Positions 43,817-52,925 are shown, counted from the stretch's first letter. The stretch: 64,000 nucleotides of DNA from DAOTXR01 sp034435375 (GCA_034435375.1 DAOTXR010000037.1:1-64000), one strand, 5' to 3'. A program made the numbers and translations. The notes: generated by a model not told the origin, from the sequence alone.

Positions 43817-45036
43817 GTTCCGGTCTCCAGAAGGGGGACGATCCATCTTGCATAGATCTGCTCCCACGTGTAGGACCGACGCACTCTGGCCCGCAGCACG
43901 AACGTTGGGTTCGCATCGAGTCGTCTGGCTATCAGACCGGCCACCTGTTCTGGGGCAGCCTCTGGCGAGAAGTATGTCGCTTGCTGACCAGCCAGATCGC
44001 GCAGCGGTGGGATGTCGGCGCAGAAGATCGGCAGACCGGACAACCCTGCTTCCAAAATGGGGATGCCGAAACCTTCCTCACGACTGGGCAATAGCAACGC
44101 ATCAGATAGCCGATAAAAATCCGCGATGACTGCATCCGGCAGGTAGCCGTCTACCCGCTCCGCCAGGAAGTGTGCGGCTCGCTCAAGCTGTAGCTCAGCA
44201 CGCAAGGCCCTGAGCTGGTCAAAGTAGGCAGCGTTGGCTGGGTTATGCGCTCCCAGCGGGCCGGTGACAATCAGGGCAGCGTCAGGATACTCCGCGCGTA
44301 GCGCTGATAGCGCGCGCAGGGCAAGCTCGATGTTTTTTCGGGGGGTAATGCGGACGGGCAACAACAGGATTGGCGCAGCAGCAAGCAGATTTGTCCGGTG
44401 GATCAGGACCTGTGTTTGCGCCTCCAATTTGTAAAAGGGCACAGGGTCTATGCCGTTGGGGATAACGTTGATCTGCTCCGAGGGGATGCCGAGCAAATCG
44501 GCCAGCTCGTGCCGGCGGAACTCGGAGACGACGACGTGGGTCACCCCCGGCCAATCCGTTCGCAGCAGGTCCCAGGGATTGCCATCATGCAGCTCTGAGC
44601 GATAGCGGGGGGTCACCCATGCCAAGTCATGATGCCACAGTATCAAGCGCGGCGCACTTGACTGCGCCGAGATCACTCGCAGAGCAGTAGTGAGGGCCAA
44701 GTTCTTGTGCAATGAGCAGACATTGTGAGCGATAAGCACGTCCGTACTTGCGAGGGCCTGCTCGAGTGCTTGGCGGATGGCTTTGACCATCGGCCCGAAG
44801 CCTGGCGGTACACGCCCTCTATCTAGCTCTGCCTTCAGCGCCATCACTTCTGGATGGCGTGAATCGATCAGTGGTAGGTAGGTGAACTCAATGCCCGCGT
44901 TGAATGACTCTCCCCGTCCGGCAATAACGCGCACAGCATGTCCGGCGGAGGCCATCAGACGGGCATGGTGGCCCAGCACGCTCTCCACTCCGCCAACGAC
45001 CGGCGGAGCAGCGTAATGGAGCAGTGCGATCCTCAT
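43813..45036 (-). CDS. GT4-family glycosyltransferase
   Basis: A 407-residue GT-B enzyme. The N-terminal domain starts MRIALLHYAAPPVVGGVESV (Gly-rich acceptor loop); the C-terminal donor domain has LLLPVRITPRKNIELALRAL and PSREEGFGIPILEAGLSG with the Glu-x7-Glu pattern of GT4 retaining enzymes. It is coupled to both neighbours by ATGA overlaps: with the GH63 stop at 45033-45036 and the GpgS fusion start at 43813-43816. Donor and acceptor cannot be read from the sequence; adding sugars to glucosylglycerate or making a related solute would fit the locus. Confidence 0.87.
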   Translation of the reverse strand: MRIALLHYAAPPVVGGVESVLGHHARLMASAGHAVRVIAGRGESFNAGIEFTYLPLIDSRHPEVMALKAELDRGRVPPGFGPMVKAIRQALEQALASTDVLIAHNVCSLHKNLALTTALRVISAQSSAPRLILWHHDLAWVTPRYRSELHDGNPWDLLRTDWPGVTHVVVSEFRRHELADLLGIPSEQINVIPNGIDPVPFYKLEAQTQVLIHRTNLLAAAPILLLPVRITPRKNIELALRALSALRAEYPDAALIVTGPLGAHNPANAAYFDQLRALRAELQLERAAHFLAERVDGYLPDAVIADFYRLSDALLLPSREEGFGIPILEAGLSGLPIFCADIPPLRDLAGQQATYFSPEAAPEQVAGLIARRLDANPTFVLRARVRRSYTWEQIYARWIVPLLETGT

Positions 45037-46820
45037 GGTTGCTGGCCTTCACTATCATGGGTGGCCTGGATGGCGAGGTCAATATACAGCGCTGCCGACC
45101 ACCCGAACGCGGGCGCAGCCTGGGGTGGCTTATGGCCTGTGCAGGGGTCGTAATATTCGCAAATATCGGGCTGCCCGGCGATCAGCGCCAGCGTGCGGCG
45201 GCGCAGTTCACGGGCGACCTCAGTATACCCGGATCGGAACAGCCCCTCGATCAGCAGGTAGTTGATGTTGGCCCAAGTAGGGCCTCGCCACATCTGCTGA
45301 GGATCGAAGGTCGGATCGTCCAGAGCCACTGTCGGAACAGGGTATCGAGGCCAGAACTCACGCTCATCCGTCAGATGCCCGACCAACCGCGCGGCGATCT
45401 CTGGCGGCATCCGCCCCGTGATGAGCGGAAACAGATTGAAGGGTGTCCGCACGTTAATCCGCGCCCCATTCCGTGTAGCCCAGAACAGCCCGGCGCTGGC
45501 ATCCCACTTGTGACGGATGAGGCGCTTGACCATGCTGGTGGCACGCAAGGCCCACATCTTGGCATCTCTGTGCTCCCCAATGACACCAGCGATCTTCGCC
45601 AGGGCTTCTTGTTGCAGGCATAAGTAACTATTAAGTTCGGGTGATTCAACCGGCATCCCATCATCCCACAGCGGGCTGTCGTCCAGGCCAGACGAATAAG
45701 GATGCTGATACTCGCACAGGCCGTTGCCATCCACATCGTTGTTTTCAAACCACCAGTTATTCCAACGCACCAACGGCTCGTAAATCTCGTCGAGGAATTC
45801 CCGATCCCCGTTTTGTTCGTAGAGCTTCCACGCCGCCCAAGCGATCAGCGGCGGCTTGGTCACGTCAGCCTCGATCGGGTAGGATAGGTGGGTCACGACG
45901 CCTTCATCATGCACAGCATCGGGAATCATGCCGTCACTGCGCTGGTGATCCAACAAGATGCGAATCTGATCCTCCGCCAGGCGCGAGTCGATGTGCCGAT
46001 AAGCTAGCGCGTGGAAGAAATTGTCCCACTGCCAGGCCCCTATATAGTAAAACTTGGAGGGGGTCATTACCTCCCGTGTAGTGTAGTAGCGCGACGAGAT
46101 CAGCCCGGCGCGCATGATCCACCAGGCATAGATGTACTGGGCGCGGTAGGACTCGGCCACCTCTGGCGTCGCGGCCAGCCACTCATGCCAGCGTCGGGCA
46201 GCAGCCTCTAGCGTGGCTTCCGCATCCGGCACCCAGCGGTTAAAGCCAAGGCGTGGCGTGATGTTCAACAGAGCGGCTTTTCCTCCCTGGGAGGCATCGA
46301 CACGCAGATGGACGATTTGTTCCTGGGGGCCGTTGGTGGTGATCTCGCTTCGCAGGATCGGGGCGTTGGTTGTGTAAGCGATGCTGCGCCTGATCTCACC
46401 GGTAAGCCGTAGCACACCACCACGCCGGTCGGGCTGCGCTTGATCGACACGCGCTCGAAAGGTCATGCCACATTGCGCCGCCGGGAGGGCAATCAGGAGT
46501 GTTTCTGGGTCGGCATATGTCAGCCGGAAGGAGCCTAGCGCAGTCTGGCAGCAGATGCAGTGGGGATAGGTGGTGACTTCCATTGCCAAGGGGGTTCCAT
46601 CACCATCCGTGAAGTTCCATCTATCCAAGAGGGGTGGGCGGTCGCGGTAAGCCACCAGGTCCGGATCGCGCTTTACCCATCGTTCGGCCAGCCGCACCGC
46701 GAAGTGCCCATCCTTGAGGAACACCAGCAGCCGCGAGGCCCGCTCAGTGAAAGGCACTTCGAGCAGATTGATACGGTTGCCAAGCGACTTCAACAGTGGA
46801 GAGTTGACACTATCAGTCAT
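45033..46820 (-). CDS. GH63-type glycosidase, glucosyl/mannosylglycerate hydrolase-like
   Basis: A 595-residue enzyme. An N-terminal beta-sandwich region (about 1-200) is followed by an (alpha/alpha)6 barrel with YYIGAWQWDNFFHALAYRHI, QRSDGMIPDAVHDE, RGPTWANINYLLIEG and CEYYDPCTGHKP. The QWDNFF and GPTWxNxNY blocks are typical of GH63, whose small bacterial members hydrolyse mannosylglycerate or glucosylglycerate. The ATG (46820) overlaps the upstream phosphorylase fragment by 8 bases; the stop overlaps the GT4 start. In this locus it may recycle glucosylglycerate, but trehalose-like or other alpha-glucosides cannot be excluded. Confidence 0.82.
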   Translation of the reverse strand: MTDSVNSPLLKSLGNRINLLEVPFTERASRLLVFLKDGHFAVRLAERWVKRDPDLVAYRDRPPLLDRWNFTDGDGTPLAMEVTTYPHCICCQTALGSFRLTYADPETLLIALPAAQCGMTFRARVDQAQPDRRGGVLRLTGEIRRSIAYTTNAPILRSEITTNGPQEQIVHLRVDASQGGKAALLNITPRLGFNRWVPDAEATLEAAARRWHEWLAATPEVAESYRAQYIYAWWIMRAGLISSRYYTTREVMTPSKFYYIGAWQWDNFFHALAYRHIDSRLAEDQIRILLDHQRSDGMIPDAVHDEGVVTHLSYPIEADVTKPPLIAWAAWKLYEQNGDREFLDEIYEPLVRWNNWWFENNDVDGNGLCEYQHPYSSGLDDSPLWDDGMPVESPELNSYLCLQQEALAKIAGVIGEHRDAKMWALRATSMVKRLIRHKWDASAGLFWATRNGARINVRTPFNLFPLITGRMPPEIAARLVGHLTDEREFWPRYPVPTVALDDPTFDPQQMWRGPTWANINYLLIEGLFRSGYTEVARELRRRTLALIAGQPDICEYYDPCTGHKPPQAAPAFGWSAALYIDLAIQATHDSEGQQP

Positions 46821-47310
46821 GGAGATGTCCCACCGGGCGCAGCCAGCATACTTCATAGGGGGCTAGCTCGATCATCGAAACATCGGAGAGGAAATCGCCT
46901 GTCAGCAACTCCTCAGCTCGACCTATGCGTTTGGGTAATGTGACGATCTGGCGTTCGGGGCTTACGTTATGCAGGCAGTAGACAGATTCACCATTCATCC
47001 GAGCATGCCGCACCACGCCAAACACTGCTTTCCCGCAATCCAGCACCTTCTGTAAGCCCATCGGGGCAAAGGCGGGTGAAGTGCGTCGCGCCTTCAGAAG
47101 CTGGAGGTAGCGTCGGAAAACCTGATGCCGTAGCGAGTCTGGGTCGGTCAGATCGCGTACTAGGCGTGCGTAATCTAGCTTTTCTCGATTGATTGCCCTG
47201 CTGTGCCCTGTCTGCGTCACCCCTTCGAGCCAGCCTCGTGATCCCACCAGGCTATGGAAGTAAATGCCTGGTATGCCCATCGTGTCCATAGCAGCCTGTC
47301 CCGCGGTCAT
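46813..47310 (-). pseudogene. C-terminal fragment of a GH13_18 phosphorylase (sucrose/glucosylglycerate type)
   Basis: A 165-codon frame whose product matches only the C-terminal third of GH13_18 phosphorylases: MGIPGIYFHSLVGSRGW, QTGHSRAINREKLDYARL and SLRHQVFRRYLQLLKARR. An in-frame TGA lies two codons before the first ATG, and the catalytic barrel with its Asp and Glu residues is absent. Full-length enzymes have about 560 residues and release glucose-1-phosphate from sucrose or glucosylglycerate. The fragment ends 8 bases inside the GH63 start. It is probably inactive but may still couple translation into GH63. Confidence 0.82.
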
Positions 47311-47326
47311 GAGTCAATCGCAGACC

Positions 47327-47500
47327 TCATTGTATAGGGTGTGGCAATCTGCCACTTCGCTCAGTCTGCCTGGCTGGGGCGACCCACAGGCCCACGATCA
47401 GCGCAAGGGCCAGATAGGAAACCCAGCGAGCCAAAGGGCGAGCAGGGTTCAGCCTGGATGGTAGCCTGCGTGGCACCCTCGCAACCCGACGGCACATCAT
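47327..47500 (-). CDS. Possible small one-helix protein or gene remnant
   Basis: A 57-codon frame whose ATG overlaps the last base of the trehalose-synthase stop. It has a basic N-terminus and one hydrophobic helix (WVSYLALALIVGLWVA). It could be a coupled small membrane protein or the surviving head of a lost gene. The helix resembles that at the start of the 56144-57871 transporter (YLYLALIVGLWLV). Evidence for expression is weak. Confidence 0.3.
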   Translation of the reverse strand: MMCRRVARVPRRLPSRLNPARPLARWVSYLALALIVGLWVAPARQTERSGRLPHPIQ

Positions 47501-49143
47501 CAGTCCATGAGCCATAGCCACAAACTCTGGTAAGGGGCAAGCTTCGTTCGGAGTAATGAAGCTCGCTGTCTGGGCGCAGAATGACCCTGGCTTTCCAGCA
47601 CGTCGATCCCCCTGCGCTCCAGCAGGGCCATGTCATCCACCGTTGCCTCTTGATCTTCCTCAGTCAGATTGTGCAGGACAAGAAAGCTCTCATCCCTGTA
47701 GATACGTAGAAAGGCGATCACTGCCGGATTACCGGCTTCCACGAACCGAATTGACCCTCGAGAGAAGGCCCGGTGCTGCTTGCGAACCTGGATGAGTCGC
47801 TGCATTCTGCGATACAAGGAGCCTGAGTGGGCTTGCTGGGCAGATACGTTGAGTTGTCGGTAGCCATAGGTAGCATTGTCAATGACAGGGGCGTACAATG
47901 CCTCCGATGGAGCGCCAGAGAAGCCCGCATTGGGGGTGTCATCCCATTGCATGGGTGTGCGGACACCCATTCTATCAGGGAGGTCAATGTTATCCCCCAT
48001 ACCGATCTCATCTCCGTAGTAGATAATAGGCGTGCCGGGCAGCGAAAACAAGATCGCATTGGCAAGCAGGATTTTGCGGGGGTTGTTGTCCAGCAGCGGC
48101 GCGAGGCGGCGGCGAATGCCCAGATTAAGCCGCATTCGTGGGTCAGGTGCATACGCCTCCCAAAACCATTGGCGCTGCTCTTCGCTGACCATCTCCAGAG
48201 TCAGTTCGTCATGATTCCGCAGGAAAGTGCCCCACTGGCAGCTTTCAGGAATGAAGGGGGTCTCCTCGATGGCCTGACGAATTGGCCCGCCATGCCCTGT
48301 CTTTAAGGCGGTGAAGATAGGGGGCATCAGCGGGAAATGGAGCGCCATGTGGAATTCGTTGCCTGCGCCGAAGTAGTCGAGCAACTTCTGAAGAGGCTGG
48401 TTGGCCTCAGCCAGCAAGATCGCGTTCGGCCAGCGCCTGTTCATAAATTGCCGCAGTTCACGGATGTAGGCATGGGTCTCCGGCAGATTCTCGCACTCGG
48501 TCCCCTCCCGCTCGAATAAATAGGGTACGGCATCAACGCGGAAGCCATCAATGCCCTTATCCAGCCAGAAGGCCATCACTTCCTTCATGGCCTGACGAAC
48601 TTCAGGATTATCGTAGTTCAGATCGGGCTGGCTGGCATAGAAGCGATGCCAGTAGAACTGCCTGGTTCTCGCGTCGAATTCCCAGTTGGAGTGCTCCGTG
48701 TCGATGAAGATGATGCGCGCATTAGGGTAGCGGTCGTCTGTGTCGCTCCAGACGTACCAGTCTCGACGTGGGTTGTCGCGCGAGGAGCGCGACTCAATAA
48801 ACCAAGGGTGCTGGTCGGAGGTGTGGTTGATCGCGAGATCGGCAATCACACGCAGGCCGCGCGTGTGGGCCTCCTGGACAAGCCGTTCGAAGTCCGCTAC
48901 TGTCCCATAATCAGGGTGGATATCATAGTAATCTGCAATGTCATACCCATCATCTCTGAGTGGTGAAGGGTACATCGGCAATAACCAGAGGCAGTCCACT
49001 CCCAACTCTTGGAGATAGTCAAGCCTCTGGATGACGCCTGGCAAATCACCGTGTCCGTCGCCGTTGCTATCGCAGAAGGCCCGGATGTACAGCTCGTAGA
49101 AGATGGCGTCCTTATACCAGAGCGCATCCTTGCCTGCCGGCAT
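47500..49143 (-). CDS. treS: GH13 trehalose synthase-like alpha-glucosyl enzyme
   Basis: A 547-residue alpha-amylase-family enzyme. The catalytic residues are Asp204 (GIDGFRVDAVPYL), Glu246 (LLAEANQP) and Asp312 (LRNHDE). WYKDAIFYELYIRAFCDSN at the N-terminus and PRRDWYVWSD are typical of GH13_16 trehalose synthases, which interconvert maltose and trehalose; related oligo-glucosidases share much of this. No maltokinase domain is fused. A stand-alone hydrolase or transglucosidase on imported alpha-glucosides is the main alternative. It follows the AglG-type permease by 4 bases. Confidence 0.85.
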   Translation of the reverse strand: MPAGKDALWYKDAIFYELYIRAFCDSNGDGHGDLPGVIQRLDYLQELGVDCLWLLPMYPSPLRDDGYDIADYYDIHPDYGTVADFERLVQEAHTRGLRVIADLAINHTSDQHPWFIESRSSRDNPRRDWYVWSDTDDRYPNARIIFIDTEHSNWEFDARTRQFYWHRFYASQPDLNYDNPEVRQAMKEVMAFWLDKGIDGFRVDAVPYLFEREGTECENLPETHAYIRELRQFMNRRWPNAILLAEANQPLQKLLDYFGAGNEFHMALHFPLMPPIFTALKTGHGGPIRQAIEETPFIPESCQWGTFLRNHDELTLEMVSEEQRQWFWEAYAPDPRMRLNLGIRRRLAPLLDNNPRKILLANAILFSLPGTPIIYYGDEIGMGDNIDLPDRMGVRTPMQWDDTPNAGFSGAPSEALYAPVIDNATYGYRQLNVSAQQAHSGSLYRRMQRLIQVRKQHRAFSRGSIRFVEAGNPAVIAFLRIYRDESFLVLHNLTEEDQEATVDDMALLERRGIDVLESQGHSAPRQRASLLRTKLAPYQSLWLWLMD

Positions 49144-49147
49144 TCGG

Positions 49148-50332
49148 CTATCCTTTCACCGAGCCGGCGAGCAGGCCACGCACGAAGTAGCGCTGCAGCC
49201 CGAAGAAGACTACCATAGGGACAAGGATAGATAGAAAGGCAGCAGCCGTCAGCAGATGCCAACCCGCCCCCAAAGAAGTCACCATATTGCTGATCTGATA
49301 AGTCATTACCGGGCGCGTGCCGCCTAGGAATACCAGCGCCACCAGCAGGTCGTTCCACACCCATAGGAACTGGAAAATGCCCAGCGAAGCGATGGCGGGG
49401 GTCGCCAGCGGCAGCGCCAGCCGGGTGAAGGCTGTCCAATGCGACGCGCCGTCCAAGTAGGCTGATTCAAACAGGTCACGGGGTAGCGCACCCAGGAAGT
49501 TGCGCATCAAGTAGATAGCATAGGGCAGCCCAAAGCCAGTGTGGAACAGCCACACACCCAGAAAGGTGCCGTTCAGTCCAAGCTGTGCGTAAAGCCGCGA
49601 TATCGGCACCAGGGTCATCTGCAGCGGGACGATCTGCAGTGCCACCAGCAATGCGAACAACCCATTGCGGCCCGGAAAGTCCAGCCAGGAGAAGGCATAG
49701 GCCGCGAAGCTTGCAAACAGGATCGGCAGGATGGTGGCTGGGATGGTCACGAGCAGGCTGTTGATGAAGGCCCGGCTCATGCCACGTGGGTTGAGCAGGT
49801 CGGAAGCGTTGCAGTTCAAGTCAAGCGCTGCCTGTCCAGCGGCGCAGTCTGAGCGGTAGGTGGCCCTTCCCCGGTAGCCCATGAGCGCGTCGATGTAGTT
49901 ATCCAGCGTAAAGCGGGGCGGCGTTTCGATGCCGGAAATGCGCTTCAAGTAGACCGCAATATCAGCAGCATCCTGTGCCTCAGGGACGGGGTTGTTGCCC
50001 AGGTGGGGCTGGCCATCGATATCGCGCCGCAGCGCAGCCAGCAGTTGCAGTGAGCGCGGATACTGTCCCACCAGCCCCGGGTCGGTGAGGTCGGCGGCGG
50101 GCAGTGCCTGACCATCCGCGCCGTGACATTCGGCGCAGTGCTGGGCATAGGCCGCCTGACCTGGCGGCGGAGAGAGCACGGTCCACCAGCCAGATCGGTT
50201 GATGTCCTGGAAGGGCCGCAGAGAGGTGATCAGAAGGCCCAACGTGGGAATCAGCCAAAGGACGATCATGGTAAGCAGCACAGCATGAGTCGGGATGTTG
50301 CCCAGGATATGGAGTAACCTCTCGCGATTCAT
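49148..50332 (-). CDS. aglG: Alpha-glucoside ABC permease (AglG-like) with inserted cytochrome c domain
   Basis: A 394-residue MalG-type permease with an unusual insertion. Helix 1 (about 15-37) ends at TSLRPFQDINRSGWWTVLSP as in AglG. Instead of continuing to FTLDNYIDAL (141-150), about 80 residues intervene: YAQHCAECHGADGQ (CxxCH at 66-70), then DAADIAVYLKRISG, the usual C-terminal helix of small c-type cytochromes. The insert contains no Met, so the distal heme ligand is not the usual one. A second insert (155-183) has two Cys. The rest is normal: ESAYLDGASHWTAF EAA loop and the end YFVRGLLAGSVKG. The loop should face outward, as cytochrome c maturation needs. ATG overlaps the aglF-like stop (ATGA). 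Confidence 0.88.
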   Translation of the reverse strand: MNRERLLHILGNIPTHAVLLTMIVLWLIPTLGLLITSLRPFQDINRSGWWTVLSPPPGQAAYAQHCAECHGADGQALPAADLTDPGLVGQYPRSLQLLAALRRDIDGQPHLGNNPVPEAQDAADIAVYLKRISGIETPPRFTLDNYIDALMGYRGRATYRSDCAAGQAALDLNCNASDLLNPRGMSRAFINSLLVTIPATILPILFASFAAYAFSWLDFPGRNGLFALLVALQIVPLQMTLVPISRLYAQLGLNGTFLGVWLFHTGFGLPYAIYLMRNFLGALPRDLFESAYLDGASHWTAFTRLALPLATPAIASLGIFQFLWVWNDLLVALVFLGGTRPVMTYQISNMVTSLGAGWHLLTAAAFLSILVPMVVFFGLQRYFVRGLLAGSVKG

Positions 50333-51321
50333 CGCAGCGCCTCCTGCTCCCGGAACCGACGGATGTTCAGAATCATAAAAGGTATCAGCACGAGAATCAG
50401 GACCACAGCAATAGCCGTGCCGCGCCCGGTCTGAAAGTTGATGTACATCTCGGTGTACATCCGGTTGGCGATCACCTCTGTGCCGTAGTTCCCGCCAGTC
50501 AGCACGTACACCAGGTCGAATATCTTGAGCACATTGATAACCATCACGGTGATGACGACGACGATGGTGGGCATGATCATCGGCACGGTGATCTGCCAGA
50601 AAACCTCCCACTCCGTTGCGCCGTCCACGCGAGCAGCTTCGAGGATCTCAGTGGGCACCGATTTGAGCGAAGCGGACAAGATCGTCATGCAGAAGCCTGT
50701 CCAGATCCAGATGCCTACCACAATGATCATGAAGGTGTTGATCGGTGGAGTCTGGAGCCAGGCGACCGGCTGACCGCCCAGAGCGGTGACGATGGCGTTG
50801 AGAAGGCCAATCTGTACCTGCTGCGTGCCGAAGTCGTAAACGAACTTCCAGATGATGCCCGCGCCAACGAACGAGATCGCCATCGGCATGAAGATGACCG
50901 CTTTTGCAAGCGCCTCGTACTTCACCCGGTCGGAGAACAGCGCGATCAACAAGCCCAAGCTGACTGTGCCCGTGACCATTACCAGGATCCACTTGACATT
51001 GTTGCCGTAGGAGGATCGCCAGAATGTTGACCACAATGCACTCAGGGTGCGTGTATCCAGTTCGTTGGTCAGGGCGTAGCGGTAGTTCTCCAGGATGCCC
51101 CAACACGGCCTGTCTGCGACACAGGTTGTCCAGGCGGGGGCTGAACCATCCTTGTTTTGAAAACTCAGCACGATGGTGTTCAGCATAGGATAGACGATGA
51201 ACACCGTCATGACGATTAGAGCGGGAGCGAGGTAAAACCAGGGGGTCAGTCTGCCCTGCTTCATCACCTGTGGCACGGTACTGGTGCCAGCTTTGGGAAT
51301 GGCTGCTGCGCCGGTTGCCAT
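50329..51321 (-). CDS. aglF: Alpha-glucoside ABC permease, AglF-like
   Basis: A 330-residue MalF-type permease with about six helices. PLVFYLAPAL-like helix 1 (WFYLAPALIVMTVFIVYP), the EAA loop EILEAARVDGATEWEVFWQI and the tail PFMILNIRRFREQEALR fit AglF. The first outer loop contains TCVADRPCW, a Cys pair likely to form a disulfide. GGAGGAGAG precedes the ATG. It pairs with the cytochrome-bearing AglG-type subunit, whose start overlaps its stop. The ATPase gene (aglK) is not in the window. Confidence 0.88.
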   Translation of the reverse strand: MATGAAAIPKAGTSTVPQVMKQGRLTPWFYLAPALIVMTVFIVYPMLNTIVLSFQNKDGSAPAWTTCVADRPCWGILENYRYALTNELDTRTLSALWSTFWRSSYGNNVKWILVMVTGTVSLGLLIALFSDRVKYEALAKAVIFMPMAISFVGAGIIWKFVYDFGTQQVQIGLLNAIVTALGGQPVAWLQTPPINTFMIIVVGIWIWTGFCMTILSASLKSVPTEILEAARVDGATEWEVFWQITVPMIMPTIVVVITVMVINVLKIFDLVYVLTGGNYGTEVIANRMYTEMYINFQTGRGTAIAVVLILVLIPFMILNIRRFREQEALR

Positions 51322-51413
51322 GGCAACTCTCCTCCTGACTCTTCTCCGTGTCCCTCAAGGGTTGTGGGACAAATCGGGAAGCTCTCGTGAAGTGAACGCT
51401 GCTCTGCCGGGCT

Positions 51414-51453
51414 GGATAGGGGACAGAGTACTGCTCTGCCCCCTCCGCTATCC
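51414..51453 (-). promoter_or_regulatory. Intercistronic hairpin between aglE-like and aglF-like genes
   Basis: On the minus strand GGATAG..GGGGGCAGAG pairs with CTCTGTCCCC..TATCC around CAGTA. No T-tract follows. It occupies the 210-base gap after the binding-protein gene, the same position as the hairpin at 9585-9622 in the other sugar ABC operon, and probably limits permease expression relative to the binding protein. Confidence 0.55.
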
Positions 51454-51531
51454 TTAACTACCTCCCAACGTGCAAGCCCACCAGGAAAGGTCGTTCGTCA
51501 GACCCCTGCTGGTAGCCGCCTTAGCTAGCGC

Positions 51532-52899
51532 TTACTCGCCGCCGAGAGCCTCTGCCTGCACCTGGGCCGCCTCGGCCAGCAGCGTCTCGAGATCGCCGCC
51601 ACTGAGGTATTCAACGATGACCGTCCACTCAGCGCTGCCAAAACCGCCGGGGATCGTATCGCCGATGTCAGGGGTGAACCCGGTGGCACGCGCCAGGATT
51701 TCGGCCTTCTTCTGCAGGGCGGCATCGGTGTAGGCATCCGCGCCAGCCATGTTGGGCGTCAGGTCAAAACCAGCCTCAGCCCAAGCCCTGCCACCTGCGT
51801 CGCTGCTTAGGTAGGCGAAGATGGCCTGGACGGCGGGCGAGTCGCTGAATGCCATCATCCAGTCCGCACCACCCTGAACACCCTGGGCGCCCGGCACGCC
51901 GAAGAAGTCGTAGTCCGTTCCATACTCAAGGTCAGGGTACTGCGCGGCGATCTCCCCGCCCGCGAAGCCAGACTGCTTGACCATCATGGCCTCAGGCGGG
52001 TCGGAGAAGACTTTGTAGATCGCATCGAGGAAACCTGTCGAGAGCGTGCCTTGAGCGCCGCCCACTGTATAGGCCGGGTCGGTCGCCCATGCGCCATAGG
52101 TCTCGTAGGCCTGCACAACGCCCTCGTCGTTGTAGGGGATGCTGCCATCGATGATCCCCAGGACGTATTCAGGCCCCTGCTGGACAAGCAAGATATCCTG
52201 GATGAAGTCGGAGCCGGTCCAGCCGGTTGCATCGCCCGACTCTAGGCCCATCGACCAGGGCACGTTGCCATCCGCCACCATCTGCTCGACAAGAGCCTCG
52301 AGATCCTCCCAGGTCTCCGGCACTTCATAGCCGAACGCCTCGAAGTTCACTGGGCTGTACCAGATGATGGTCTTGATATCGGCCTTCACTGGCAAAGCCA
52401 ACCACTCGCCGCCGAACGTAGCTGTCTCCTTGAAGTAGTCAGCGTAGTTCTCTTCGTGCACACCCAGCTCGGACATCGAGAACAGCTGATCCTGATACTG
52501 TTCCACCTGGGTGATATTCCAGAAAGCGATGTCTGGTGGAGTGCCCGACTGGACGCGCGTGTCGAGGATGGCCTGATCGCGGGTCGATTCAGGGCGCAAC
52601 ACAATACCGCATGTCTCAACCAGCGGCTGAAGAATCTGGTTCAGGCGCTCCTCTTCCTGTCCTGACCACTGGTAGAGCAGGGTAACCTCGTCGCCGGGTT
52701 GGGCGCCCATGCAATCAATCTCACCTGCCACCGGCTCCTCGGCCGGGGCAGCCTCTTCGGCCATCTCCTCGGTTGGAGCGGCCTCCTCGATCATTTCCTC
52801 TGTGGGCGCAACGGCAGGAGTTGCTGGGGCGCAACTCGCCAGCAAAAGGGCTAATGCCACCAGCAAGCCTGTCAGCAGTCGCGTTTTTTTCGTGCTCAT
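51532..52899 (-). CDS. aglE: Alpha-glucoside-binding lipoprotein, AglE-like
   Basis: A 455-residue binding protein: signal MSTKKTRLLTGLLVALALLL, lipobox LASC, then an acidic Ala/Pro/Glu linker of repeated PTEEM-EEAA units (about 28-60). The binding fold includes VTLLYQWSGQEEERLNQIL and PVNFEAFGYEVPETWEDLEA, as in AglE-type proteins for alpha-glucosides such as trehalose, sucrose or glucosylglycerate. AAGGAGG lies 5 bases before the ATG. It is the first structural gene after the LacI-type regulator. Confidence 0.88.
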   Translation of the reverse strand: MSTKKTRLLTGLLVALALLLASCAPATPAVAPTEEMIEEAAPTEEMAEEAAPAEEPVAGEIDCMGAQPGDEVTLLYQWSGQEEERLNQILQPLVETCGIVLRPESTRDQAILDTRVQSGTPPDIAFWNITQVEQYQDQLFSMSELGVHEENYADYFKETATFGGEWLALPVKADIKTIIWYSPVNFEAFGYEVPETWEDLEALVEQMVADGNVPWSMGLESGDATGWTGSDFIQDILLVQQGPEYVLGIIDGSIPYNDEGVVQAYETYGAWATDPAYTVGGAQGTLSTGFLDAIYKVFSDPPEAMMVKQSGFAGGEIAAQYPDLEYGTDYDFFGVPGAQGVQGGADWMMAFSDSPAVQAIFAYLSSDAGGRAWAEAGFDLTPNMAGADAYTDAALQKKAEILARATGFTPDIGDTIPGGFGSAEWTVIVEYLSGGDLETLLAEAAQVQAEALGGE

Positions 52900-52925
52900 T
52901 TTTCCTCCTTGGTACAATCACTGGC

